Source of the DNA: Knoxdaviesia capensis
Taxonomy: Eukaryota > Ascomycota > Sordariomycetes > Microascales > Gondwanamycetaceae
Length of the DNA stretch: 64,000 nucleotides
Direction of reading: 5' to 3'
Assembly: GCA_001510575.1 (NCBI GenBank)
Contig: LNGK01000008.1
Location: forward strand, 4,223,978 to 4,287,977
Each line of letters opens with the position of its first letter. Positions within the stretch are counted from its first letter, which is position 1. The notes under the pieces were generated by a model. The model saw nothing but the letters and a program-made list of their open reading frames with translations, was not told the origin of the DNA and did no database searches. Shown piece by piece: positions 36,181 through 47,175 of the stretch. The position numbers and the translations under genes are program-made.

Positions 36181-38361
36181 TTAAGACGAGGCAACCTCGG
36201 GCTGGCCCGGGCCCTCAAGGCGCAGAGCCACGGCCAAGGCCAGGGCAGCACGCAGTGTGTACGCAGCATCGTTTCCAGCGTTGTGCAGGTTCTTGGAGTC
36301 CAGGCCAAGAGACATGAGCACATGCTGGAGGCCGCGGATCTGCGGGCTTCCCTGCCAGTAGCAGTGCAGATCGCCAGTGTCAAGATCGGGCCAGCGGGCC
36401 AGCAGCTTCGCGCCGGTGTCTTTGTCGATGATCTCGTCAAAAATCTCGTCGAAGAAGACACCGTTGGAAGTCAGGAAGGTAATGTCGGCCGAGATTCCGT
36501 GGCCAATAACCACAATCGGGCGCGGCTGGGTGGGGGCGTTGAAACCCTCGGGGAACGGCTTCTGGTCCGCAACAACAGCCTCAATGACTTCCTTCATGGC
36601 GGAGGCAAGATCTGCCGTCCACGCTTTCTTGCTTTGCCTGTTTTTTGTGTGTGAGTCGAGTTTTGAAAATGTTAAAGTCTGGCGAGGAGAGAAACGATGA
36701 AGACTGACGAAAGAACAACGTGAGCAGAATAGACTTACCCGAAATCGAACTGGTCAGGGCATCCCTTAACATAACGGAAATTGGCGGTGCCCAGATGCTC
36801 CCGAAGGAGAAGATGCTCATGAACAATGAACGGCCACCATCCCTCGCCCTTGATTCCGGGGGCAACACCATGCGCGCGCTTCATGTCGAGAATCGACAGA
36901 CCGACCTCCGTGATGACGTTCCGGGTCGTCTCCAAGGCCTCGATGTCGATAGCAACAAGGATAGGGAACCGAGGATCGGTGAAGGGGGGGGCACGGTTGA
37001 AGAACTCCTCGGTGACCCGCATAGCCGCCTCGATCGTTCCGTCAGGGCTCATAAGTTTCTCCGAAGGACCGAGCAGACCCAGCATGACCATGCAATTGTG
37101 CGAGATGTCCTCGCGGCGCTGAGCAACGGCCCGGGCCTTGCGACGAGTCTTCTCGCGGCGGCGGTCGGTGCCTCTGGATGAAGCCCCCGAGAAGTTCATG
37201 ATGGCATTGAGCATGCCGCGCAGAGTCTCGCGACCCGACGGTGTGGCGGCCGCAAACTTGGCGGTCAGGGCCGCCACTGCCGTCTCGTCGGCCAGAGTCT
37301 CGGCCAGCGTCTCAGCCGCACCAAACTCTTCAAGGCTTGACACACGCGCAAGATACTTCGGAGCCGGAGCTCCACCCTTGCCGAACTGCAGCAAGAACCG
37401 GTCGGAAGGCGCTCCGACCGGGATGGAAAGCTTCGTTCCCAGATGAAGGTTGACCCAGTCAAGGAAGTTGACAAACTGGTCAGTGGTGGTGAAGTAGAGA
37501 ATATTCTCAGGCTTCTCTGGATGAACAATGTAAAAACTGCACAAAAAAACACAATTGGTAAGTCAGCAACCAAGGGAAAAAGACAAAAGAAAAACACATG
37601 ACCCCTTCATCTTGCGAAAGAACAGATAAGAGCCACTGTGGCTTTGTCACTTACATATCCCACGACATGTTCTGGAACACGTTGTTGAAATAGGGGCGAG
37701 CCTGGGTCATTTGAAATCATGGTTGTTAGTCCTGATGATCAAAGCTGATGATATTTTCACAGGCAGAAAAAAAAAAGAAGAAAAAGTGACTTACCCGAGG
37801 CGCATTTGAACGGCCAATGAAGCAGGAAGTGTACGTGGTGATCATCTTCCAGGGGCAAAGCAGCATGTGACCATGAAGCTCATCACCAACGTTCATGTTT
37901 CCAATCAGCTTGCGGTCAGTGGTGATCTGCTCAAGCTTAGCAGCATCGATGTTCTCGATGATCACAGCCACAGGAAGAGGACCTGCAGGGGCAGCATCCT
38001 GGGCAGCAGCAGCGCGAGCCGGAGACTCGGCAGCAGACTCGGTGCCAATGTAGGCACCTCCGTGACCGGCAACATCTCCCATGTAGATCATGTGGTCCGA
38101 GTCATCGGACTCAGAGCTGCCACGAGGAACAGCAACGAGAGTGTTGGCACCGGGAGCGGCCGAGTGTCCGGGAACATCAGCGGCGTTGTCGATGAGGGAG
38201 ATGGTCATGACCTCACGATAAGTCGGGGGGTTACCGCTCGATGAGATGGTGCCGACTCCCGCAGTCTGTCCGACAGCAGTGGGTTGGTCAGTGGTGTCCA
38301 GATTCGAACCAAAATACTCACCTAGGCCAGCAAGGCGCCGCCCGAAGTCATTGGGATCCAT
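36181..38361 (-). CDS. Gfd2/YDR514C-like DEDDh exonuclease-fold protein
   Basis: Four exons (38361-37795, 37701-37655, 37536-36739, 36637-36181) join in frame to give 622 residues. The N-terminal 190 residues are variable. The C-terminal half has an RNase H-like exonuclease fold: motif I LVAIDIEALE (D402, E404), motif II IVVIGHGISADITFLT, and motif III HNAGNDAAYTLRAAL, so all DEDDh residues appear present. The closest family I know is the fungal Gfd2/YDR514C group, whose yeast founder was found as a suppressor in mRNA export (family knowledge). The substrate is unknown; an RNA 3'-5' exonuclease is plausible (inference). A basic segment RRREKTRRKARAVAQRR before the domain could bind nucleic acid or direct nuclear import. 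The leader carries an intron (next entry). Confidence 0.85.
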
Positions 38362-38366
38362 TGCAA

Positions 38367-38507
38367 CTATTTGAGAGACAGACAAAGCAAAACAGTTAGA
38401 CAAGTGAAGGCAAAAGTCAAAGGAGAGGGCATAAAATAAAAGACAAAAGTATGAAGCCATGAATGAAAGAATGCTCAAGTCTTGATAGAGGAATACGGGT
38501 AACTTAC
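38367..38507 (-). other. Intron in the 5' leader of the Gfd2-like gene
   Basis: A GTAAGT donor (at 38507-38502) and an AAATAG acceptor (ending at 38367) frame 141 bases with a CTAACTG branch site; the acceptor lies five bases before the start codon. Leader introns often raise or regulate expression (general knowledge). Confidence 0.65.
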
Positions 38508-39842
38508 TGAGCGCGGTAGTGAATTCAGATTGAAATGGTGTGTGAAGGGAAAAGAGTGTGTGATGAAAGAAGGAAAAAGGAAGAGACAGAAGAGAAAGAA
38601 ATTTCAGAGAGGGAAGAAAGAAATAGGGAATGATTTTTTCCCTGTTTGCAAACGCTTCAGATGAGGAGAAGAGGTGATAGGATAGATGAGAGAGCGAATA
38701 TCTACCAGTCACAGCTTCGTCCGTCCCGAGTTGCCGTCTGGTTACTAAGTCTCGACAGTAGTGATTCACGTCGACCCAGATATATAGTCAGGGGTTGTTA
38801 TGTAGTGTAGGTGAGCACCATGATTAATAGATACTGCTATATATGTGTCGTCATGAGGAGGAGTAAGTAGATATATGACGTGGGAAAAGGTATGGGAGAG
38901 ATTCTAGAAATAGAGACATGCTATATCATGTCAAGGAGAGACCTGTTTATGAGAAATCTTGGACATAAGAGAGGGAAGGGGGATTTCTGATTCTAAGATA
39001 TAAAGTAGAGTTGCACAAGCACACTCATATATACAGGAGCAAACAGGGCAAGCGCAGGCAGGATACATGCATCTACAAGCGGATATATGCATATTGGGTC
39101 GGAACATATAAGTCGGTAGGCAGGTATGGATATATGTATATGCATACCGAAAAGCCAGACATCAAAGGAAGGAAAATAGAGAGAGTATGTAGTTGACTAG
39201 AATGTAGTTGGGTATGGCTGTGAGAGAGAAATCACACCCATTAGATCACCATATAAAGCACACCTGTGGACAGAGGGACTCATATTAGTAGAGTGGCAAA
39301 CATGAGCAGAGTGGCATTATATAGAACCAAGATAAAGGCTCTGACCAGGTCAAGTCCTGGACAGGAGAGGAGAAATAATGTACAAGATATGAAACATTTA
39401 GAACAGACTGCCACAAGCAGTGCGTGAGTAGATAGGGCAGGCCATCGCCAGAGTATATAATCATGTCCGAACAGGACAGCTCCAGAGGATTGGCACATGG
39501 CACAGAGTGGGTGTCTGGATGGGCAAGCCCAAACAGAAAAAGTGCGGCCCCCAAAAAGAACCCCCCAAAAGCATGAAAACGCCGACGCTATGAAGACAAG
39601 GGGAAGGAATAGTTGGTGTCACAAGGTCGGCCAACTTGGGCATTTGGCACAAGATGGGACCGGAGGCGAAGGTGGGGGGGGGCGCTCGAAGTATAATAGG
39701 TAATAGTACAGAAGAGAAGGCCAAGGCCGGGTGTTGATCAGATGAACCCCGGGTACGAGCCGGAGCGGCGCGTGCATTGATCCGCCGAAAGAGGAGAAAC
39801 ACGGGGTCGGGACATGGGAGAGCAATCGCGAGATGGCCCCGC
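38508..39842. other. Upstream region of the Gfd2-like gene; no gene seen
   Basis: The first 260 bases are CT-rich on the minus strand, as expected for a leader. Further right are AT-rich sequences with several TATATA runs and no convincing frame. The frame 39461-39802 (minus) has no recognisable domain. Confidence 0.4.
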
Positions 39843-40339
39843 TCATGAGTTCTTCTCCAGGAACTCTTTCGCTTCGTTGACCTTGGTGGCCAGGTACGGA
39901 CTGCCGCCGCGATCGGGGTGGTTGAGCAGCATCAGCGTGCGGTGGGCTTTGCGGATCTTGTCCTTGTTGATCGCGCGTTCACTGTTCAGGCAAGACAAAA
40001 GATTCGGGTTAGTAACACCTCCTATAGAAGCAGAGGCCTCGGTTCCCACACACGGGGCGATTAACTTACTTCAACGCGAGAATCAGCGACGCTTCACGGC
40101 GGGTCATACGCGGCTCGAAGCCGCCCTTGGAGAACGCCCTGCCCATCGCGCCGACACCGCCGCGCGAACGCCGCCATGCGACCAACCCGGCACGGCCCTG
40201 TCAAGACGCAACAGTTCAAAGTCAGTACGCAACGCCCAAAACAACAGAGTCGTCCGCAGTAGCAACGGGAGAGAAGGCCCGGACATACCAGGAACGCGGC
40301 CGCTGCCACGCCGAATCCGATGGCAACTGTGCTAGCCAT
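39843..40339 (-). CDS. PAM18: Mitochondrial import motor J-protein Pam18/Tim14
   Basis: Three exons (40339-40289, 40197-40070, 39981-39843) join to 105 residues, the standard length in filamentous fungi. One N-terminal hydrophobic segment (STVAIGFGVAAAAFLGRAGL) anchors it in the inner mitochondrial membrane, followed by a Gly-rich spacer (FSKGGFEPRMTRREASLIL) and a short J domain with the HPD motif at residues 81-83 (LNHPDRGGSPYLATKVNEAK). Pam18 stimulates the ATPase of mtHsp70 at the TIM23 channel, and Pam16 holds it in place (family knowledge). It is divergent from the TMEM205-like gene. Confidence 0.96.
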
Positions 40340-40980
40340 AGCTTTCGAGATGTACTCCAACGGAGGATGGTTCGTATGGGAGGGGAAATCGGCTTCGGTC
40401 TGAGAAAGTGAACGATGACACGAATGGATGGATATTCTCGCAAGATATGGGATATAAAAGCTGGTGATGAGGGCGATTGCGATTGCGATTGGGATCGAAA
40501 GGCACCGAAGAATGAAGAAAAAAAATCGTTGGTCGTCGGCCGTCAATTGCTCGGCAAATCTGTCGGACAATTATCCCCGAGTTTAGACGGAGACGGAGTT
40601 AATTCTCGAACCTGGTTGGTTGCTATATGCCGGGGTTCTGCCGTCGGCACCCGGTCCCTGTTTTCCAATCATTCAAGGGTTAGGGTTGCCAAAAATTGAC
40701 CCTGGAAGGAGCTTCTAAAACACTGTATCACAAGTTCAGCAAACTCTGGGCCGTCTCATGTTCCTCGCTCTTCCGTGAATGCCTTCGTATTTTGATCCCG
40801 ACATCGCTAGATCTTTCACTTGATACAACCTCTTTCTCTCGTGATTGTGGTACCTAGTCCCTATAACCTTCTCCAATTTCCATCCGTATCCTTAATCTTC
40901 AACACGCTGGCCGTGTATGCTTAACTCTCAACTCACAATCAGCCCACCACCCCTCGTACCTCTCCAACAGTATCACCGAC
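40340..40980. promoter_or_regulatory. Divergent promoter region of PAM18 and the TMEM205-like gene
   Basis: About 640 bases separate the two start codons. CT-rich leaders lie on the appropriate strand at each end (for example 40780-40975 on plus). No gene is seen; specific sites cannot be assigned. Confidence 0.6.
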
Positions 40981-41628
40981 ATGGACTCCCCGATCCCCTC
41001 GCCGTCCCTCCTCTTCTCGCCGGCCCCGTATCACGTGCTCGCCTACGGCACGCTGCTCGGCACCACGCTGTTCCACAGCTTCATCAACGGCATCGTAATG
41101 TTCCGCGTGCTCCCGCGCCGCATGTTCGGCGATGTGCAGGCTAAGCTGTTCCCCATCTACTTCTCCATGCAGGTCGGCCTGCCCGCCGTGCTCGCCCTCA
41201 CATACCCGGCGCCCGGGGCCGGGGCTGGCGGCCTCGCGGCTGTGTTCACTACGGCCAGCCGCGCGCGCGTGCTCGTGCCGCTGGCCACAGCGTTTTTGTC
41301 GGCGCTCACCAACTTGCTGGTGCTTGAGCCGTTGACCACGCAGTGCATGCGGGACCGGAGAGACCAGGGTCCGTATCGAACTGCGGGAGGGGGGGGTTGA
41401 ACACCATACTGACTGCGTATGTGTATATATGATTCTAACTGACACCCAATTCTGGCCGGAACAGAAAAGAAGGATGGCAAGAACAGCTATGACGCGCCGC
41501 CGCACTCAGAGGAGATGCAGCGGCTGAACAAGCGCTTCGGTGTGCTCCACGGCGTCTCGTCACTGCTGAACCTGATGACGTTTATTGCGATAGTGGCGTA
41601 CGGCTTTGACCTGGGTGCGCGGTTGTAA
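40981..41628 (+). CDS. TMEM205-like (DUF4149) membrane protein
   Basis: Two exons (40981-41368, 41465-41628) join in phase 1 to give 183 residues. The donor is GTCCGT, weaker than those of its neighbours, and the acceptor is GAACAG. Four hydrophobic segments can be seen: LLGTTLFHSFINGIVMF, FPIYFSMQVGLPAVLALT, VLVPLATAFLSALTNLLVL and VSSLLNLMTFIAIVAYG. The motif RVLPRRMFGDVQAKLFPIYF between the first two is typical of the DUF4149/TMEM205 family. Function in fungi is not well defined; human TMEM205 has been linked to secretory vesicles and cisplatin resistance (family knowledge). If the intron is not spliced, translation ends at 41398. Confidence 0.85.
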
Positions 41629-42768
41629 GCTTTTAAGCTTGTGGCATCTATTTCTTTGGTTTCACTGGTCAAAAATGTGCAGGATGAGTTGGATGGAGGC
41701 AGATTGTGTTACGGCTGGGGAGTTCATGCGTGAGTGTGTAAGTATGTAACACCATAGCGAGTATTAATATCCATATTGGAAATACGTCTTATTTCTTGAT
41801 ATTCTTTTTGCCCCATTCAGGGGAACACAAGCGAACTGCCGAAGAGCACGTCAAGACAGCCTCTCTCTCCAGCACGCCGGTGCAGAGCTACACCTGCGGT
41901 ACAACAACAGCCTGCGTCCGGCATCGCAATCGGCCTCTGGATACTACTTCTCCGGTCCTTGCCTGTAGACACACGACATACTCGCCACCCGGACTCTGCA
42001 CCTGGCGAACACCGTACGAAGCAGGGTACTACGACACGAGTTTTATGTATATACTGGGTTTCTGATGCCAGCTATAAAAAAACCCATAGTACTGTACAAT
42101 GCAGTGGAACCACCCCTGGGAAAAGACAAGCCACAAAAACAGCAGCCTATAACAGGTGATGGATAAGCTTGAGCTTGAGCTTGAGCTTGCAGAGCTGCTC
42201 AATTCTGTCCGGGGGAGGTGGTGGACACAGTTTGGCCCGTGCAGGGAGCAAGGAAGAATCGGGGCACCGCACACCGACTGTAACATTTGTGCAGAGCAGT
42301 TCTATGATTCATGCATATGTGCCTTGCATTTGAGCGAGGCTCTAGCCAGCATGTGTGATGGTTCTTTGATTTTGATGGCCATAGTCACTTTTTCAATCAA
42401 TAGATATATTCACGATCATAACCGTCACTATTGAAAATAATCAGACCCTTTATATGCAGCCTTCTATTAGACTCCTGTAGCCCCTTCTAGTGATGATCTA
42501 TTGGTAAACAAAGCATAGCAGAAGGAGGAAACAAAAAGCAAGAGTAAAAAAGCAAGCAGAAAAAGCATAGAACAAGAAACTTTGTATTTGCACTGGCAAT
42601 GCCTCGCTAGGAAAAGAACTCACACCCAGAAAAAAAAAACGAAAACAAACACCAACCAGAAAACAGGAGCAAAGAAAGAAAATTAAACTAAAGAAAAGTC
42701 GTTGCTCATAAAAAAAATAAATTCACACCCCTGCAGAGATTGGAGGTGGACAGGAAGAGGTAGCATCA
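41629..42768. other. 3' regions between the TMEM205-like and Ala/Ser-rich genes
   Basis: No gene seen. A GAGCTT hexanucleotide repeats about four times at 42165-42188. The plus strand is A-rich from 42490 to 42720, fitting the 3' untranslated end of the minus-strand gene to the right. Confidence 0.45.
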
Positions 42769-43386
42769 CTAGGAGGCGGCAGGGCGCTTGATATTGAGCT
42801 TCTCGCTCGAAGAAAGGAGGTTCGCCTTGAGGCGGGCAATCTCCTCAACACGGCGCTCGGCCTCGGCAGCAGGGTCTTTCTGGGCAGCCCGACGCTGCTC
42901 GGCGGCGTGCGAGGCCACGATGGTGCCGCGGATGGTCCACCGTCTAGGCGGACGAGCCAGCAGCTCATCGAAGTCCAGGTCGCCCTGGGGCTCGGGGAAG
43001 TTGCGCGAGAGGGGCGGCAGCGGGTTGGTCATGCCGGCAATGATGCGCTGGGTTGGGGTGGCGTAGGCCACGGGAACCTGAGCAGCCGGAGCAACGGTGG
43101 CTGCTGCCGAGGAGGAGGGAGGCACCGCATGGCGGGCGGCATCGTCGCTTGCGGTGGGCGAATGTGCCGCCCCGGCCGGTGTACCGGCGGAGGAACCCAG
43201 CCCACCCCGACTTTGGGGTTCAGGGTGGGACACCTCCAGGGACATGGCGGCCATAGCGGCCATGCCCTCCGAGAGCTGGGCGCTGCCGAGATCGGCCACC
43301 GAGTTCTCCAGCGAGCCGGACTCGTCGGAGATGGTGGAGGTGGTGGGTGCCGGCGAGGAAGTTCGGGAAGGACGAGCAGAAGACAT
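42769..43386 (-). CDS. Ala/Ser/Pro-rich hypothetical protein
   Basis: A single uninterrupted frame of 205 codons behind a CT-rich leader. The first half is low-complexity (SSARPSRTSSPAPTTSTISD). A more ordered part follows: TPTQRIIAGMTNPLPPLSRN, then PRRWTIRGTIVASHAAEQRR and a charged helix (AEAERRVEEIARLKANLL). I do not recognise a family. High third-position GC and the lack of stops support coding. It could be a small cytosolic or nuclear protein; no signal peptide or membrane segment is visible. Confidence 0.7.
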   Translation of the reverse strand: MSSARPSRTSSPAPTTSTISDESGSLENSVADLGSAQLSEGMAAMAAMSLEVSHPEPQSRGGLGSSAGTPAGAAHSPTASDDAARHAVPPSSSAAATVAPAAQVPVAYATPTQRIIAGMTNPLPPLSRNFPEPQGDLDFDELLARPPRRWTIRGTIVASHAAEQRRAAQKDPAAEAERRVEEIARLKANLLSSSEKLNIKRPAAS

Positions 43387-46300
43387 GGTGGGCAGGTTGA
43401 GTGTGGATGGTGCGGTAGTTGGTTGATCGTTGGTAGGGGAAAGGTGCTATTCAGGAAGGATAGAGAAAAAGAAGGAAGAAAGGAGAAGAGATTCTACAAA
43501 AGGGCCGGTGTAGGGAGCCTTTTATAGTCGTCCAGAATAAAAGATATTTTTCTGCGTCGAGATGTGAATTATCACTTATATAAGTGCCGCGAGATGTGAA
43601 TTATTCAGGGTTCCCTAAAGCATAGGGTTGTCAATGGAATGATAGCTCAAAGCAGAGGACAGAAACCCTAGGAGGCTCCTTCCTTCCAACCAAGAAGGAA
43701 TTTATCGAAGACTAGAGAAGCAGATAGAGAGAGAAGCTCCACTAATATTATAAATAACGGCGTGAATCGTTAAGAGGATGAACTTCTATGGAGATAAAGG
43801 GGATCTAAAGGAGATATCTAGGGGTTTTCCACGTCAAAGAAAAGCAGACGGAGAAAATAGGCAGTTATAGAAAGAGAGAGATTGAAATGAAGATAGTATG
43901 GAGAAGTCAAGAGGAAAAGCAAAAGTGATACAGAGAGAGAGAGAGAGAGGGACACTTCAGTATTAAATAGCCAACTCCAGCCCTGGTCTCACACCCACAC
44001 CCACTTTCCGAGGTGACTATATTGCGCCCTAGTGTTTGTGGTGGGCGACGGTTTCCTACAGCCCGGAACCTAGTCACAGGTGCTTGAACATCCGGGGGAC
44101 ATCATCATCAATCAAGCCTTCCACTTTCTAGCAAAGGAATGTGAGAAAGATGGCGTGAGAAATCTTGCTATCGTAGGGAGGCGAAAGTTGTGTGGGTGTT
44201 TCCTCCCAGCCGCCGCCGCCAGCCAGAACTTCTCCTTCTCGTTCTCTCCCTCTTCAGCAGCACGCAATTCGGGAGCCGAAACCGCAATGGGAGAGGAGAG
44301 TGACGGTACCGAAGCACACGACGACAGCCGATCTTTCGTATCTGTGTATCCTCCAGGCACCGACTTCGGGTGCAACTTTCAGGTCTACATGCAATGCAGC
44401 ACCACCACGCCCTGACTTCATCTCGTTAGCGCCGGACCAAGCAGTACAACGTGGATTAAACGACATACCACTAAGGGTGTGTGCCTGGAGGCAAGAAAAA
44501 ACGAAAAAATTGTGCAGTTAGCTCGTGTGCTAGGGGAACGATATAGTAACTAGACTCCGAGGCGTTGGCCGGCGTTTATTAATACATGTTTTGGTGTTCG
44601 GTATCGTTCCCACTTCCCAGAGTCTCCGTTTATGCAGGCTGCTCTCCCGGGGAACTGTGTCCAGGGCACTGAAACGAGAAGGGCAGAGTCAGGCTGTCAA
44701 ACTGGTGGTCGACACGAGATCGCAGGGAAATGGATAAAATAGTGATTGTTTCTGGGAAGAGAGGGGCGGACGTGAAGGATGAGCTGCGAGACGACACAAA
44801 AAAATTGATTTATTTTGGCTGACGTTGGAATTTCTAGTTGCGCCTTCTCTCGCTTCCGGATGACTTCATCGATGGAACGCGGCTAGAACCTCTTTAAGAG
44901 TGGCGATATCTAACCTCGCAACTCTCTGCTCGTGAACTCTCGGGGTTTATTCAAACATCGGGCTGTTAAACCCCGTGTGTTTGCCTCCTGCTCCTCCGGA
45001 TTATGGTTGACATGTTCCCACGTTCTTCCCATCTCCCTTTGGTGGGCTGCGGAGCACCGTGACTGTGAGGTCTGGTGGACATGACATTCCGCTGCTTTCG
45101 GCGTATATCTCTCTCGTCCGTCCCTTGATTCGAGTGTCAACTCTTCATTTCGGGTTCGCAAACGCTGATAAATTGTCTTTCCCTCTCCTTCTCCCAGTTG
45201 ACCCCCACAGCCTATGCATATCCCTTTAAGATTCAATCCCTTAATAGAACGTCTTTCGTTCATGTTCGCTTTGTACGACTCTCCACGCCCGCCCGCCCGC
45301 AACTACTACACATCGTTTCTCCGTTCCAATGCGTCCCTTGTTCGCTGACCGGGGGGCAACAAGTCACCAGACCTCTCATCAACGTCCAAGCTTTTTTTTC
45401 TGTCGTTTTTGAGGCGGATATGCTGGGGTTCACCTGAAATGGGCGCGCCGCGCGCGGGGGATGAAGAGAGAGGCAGACAAGGGCTTTGTTGAGGGGAGAG
45501 GATTTTCTGCCACTCTCACTGGTGGTGACCCGGGCTTCGTAGTATCTTTCTCGGTAAGGTAGAGGGGGGAAATAAAGAGATTGCAAGCATATATTGGAGC
45601 CGGGTTAGCCCTGCGAGCTGGCACCCAAAGCCGTTGGCATTCAAGAGTTGTTTGTAATTGCGGCTGCAAGTCAACTAGGCAGGCAGCTGTTCATTACACT
45701 TGCCTCTCGGTGACGGTCTTCACTCAGGCACGCGGGATTACAAAACAGCGAAGGAAAATAAGAAAAAGAAGAAGAGAGAATTCAGAGACACGCGACCTGG
45801 GAGAGGCTGGTCCAACGCAACCGGCAGCAGCAGCTTGTGCAGACTCTGCAGGTCCGATGACGGACTTTGGGGGGACTACGGAGATGCACGACGAGGGAGA
45901 AAGAAAGAAAGAAAAAAGAAGGTGCGCTCGTGAGCATCGCGTCGGTCAGCGTGGGACAGGGTTACATTGGGATTTGTCGTTGGTGACTGTTGGTCTTTAG
46001 TTGAGCTTTTGTCTGCAGCGTGGGGGTGGGGGACTTGGTCTGGATCATTGGCGATCGTCTTGTCTCTCTGCATCACCCGCTTGGTCTCTTGTTCTCTTCT
46101 TCTCTTCTTCTTGTTGTCGTCCCCGTCAGCCAGCCGCCAGAAGAGGGAAATGCCCAACCCACGGGGCCATTGGCCACCAATTTCCCCCCAGGTGCGGCTG
46201 GCGGGCTGCATCTTCACATCTGGCTTGACAACACATGGAGAAATGCTTGGGCCCAAACCAAATTTAGATAATGATGGGTTCTTGCCTGCGTTAAGCTGGA

Positions 46301-47175
46301 AAGAGAAGCCCAACCGGAAATAAGATACCTTCTTATTTGGTGAGATGTGATAGAACTGGAGGCTCTGGGGCCAGGGTTCAGATGCCGTCGTTGCTTTTGT
46401 TGGTCTGGGATTGACGTATTGGGACTGGATCCTTCATCGTGATAATCCGCCCAGATCACCAACGACGGCCCCTCTCCCATGCAAATTCCCTGCCTCTCCA
46501 CCGATTGTCTCTCTGCACTGAAACCTAACTGATCGTCCACAGTTACCATCATCGCCGCCGACTTCAGACTTCCTCTCTGATCTGCATCCCCCCGAGAAAT
46601 CACCGGCCACAATGTCCGGCCAGGCCTTGGCACCGCTGCGTTGTTTTGGCAGGTCTGTGACAGTGCTCAAACAACCCACTACACGCGTCGTTTTGGGCGG
46701 TTTGGCGGGATGTTGAGTGGCGGCGGGGCCAACTTTCTATAGCGGTCTCTCGCAACCACACCCTGCTATAGATGCGCGCTGTAAGATGCTAAAACCATCC
46801 CCCGGGCTTGCGGGATCAGGATCGGCCTTCTTTTGAGCCTCAGCCAAAACAGCGAACTGCGGGCAAGGCTAATTCGCCATTAGGGTCGCGCGCGCTCCTA
46901 CACGGGGAAATTTTCATGATACCTTCAACTACCGACCCCTTTCGCAACTTCCTCCCCGTCTTGGTGTTTGGCCTTTTCCTCTCCTTCCCTGAATCTTTCT
47001 CCAGCTTTCGTCTCTTCTTCTTTCAAACCACCCTCACCGCCTTCGCTTCCCTGTCTCACTCTCAGCTTTGCCGTCCCTCGCTTGTTTTTGTTTTCTTCTT
47101 CTTTTTGCCCTTGCTGAGCCCTCCCCCAGAATTTCCCACCGCGACCCCGCTCCGCATCCGGCCATTCCAACCACC
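43387..47175. other. Gene-poor stretch of about 3.8 kb
   Basis: The left end holds the CT-rich leader of the Ala/Ser-rich gene with a GA run at 43934-43950. The right end (46900-47170) is the CT-rich plus-strand leader of the PHO13-type gene. Frames between them, such as 44910-45302 and 45876-46313 (minus), show no recognisable domain. Confidence 0.4.
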
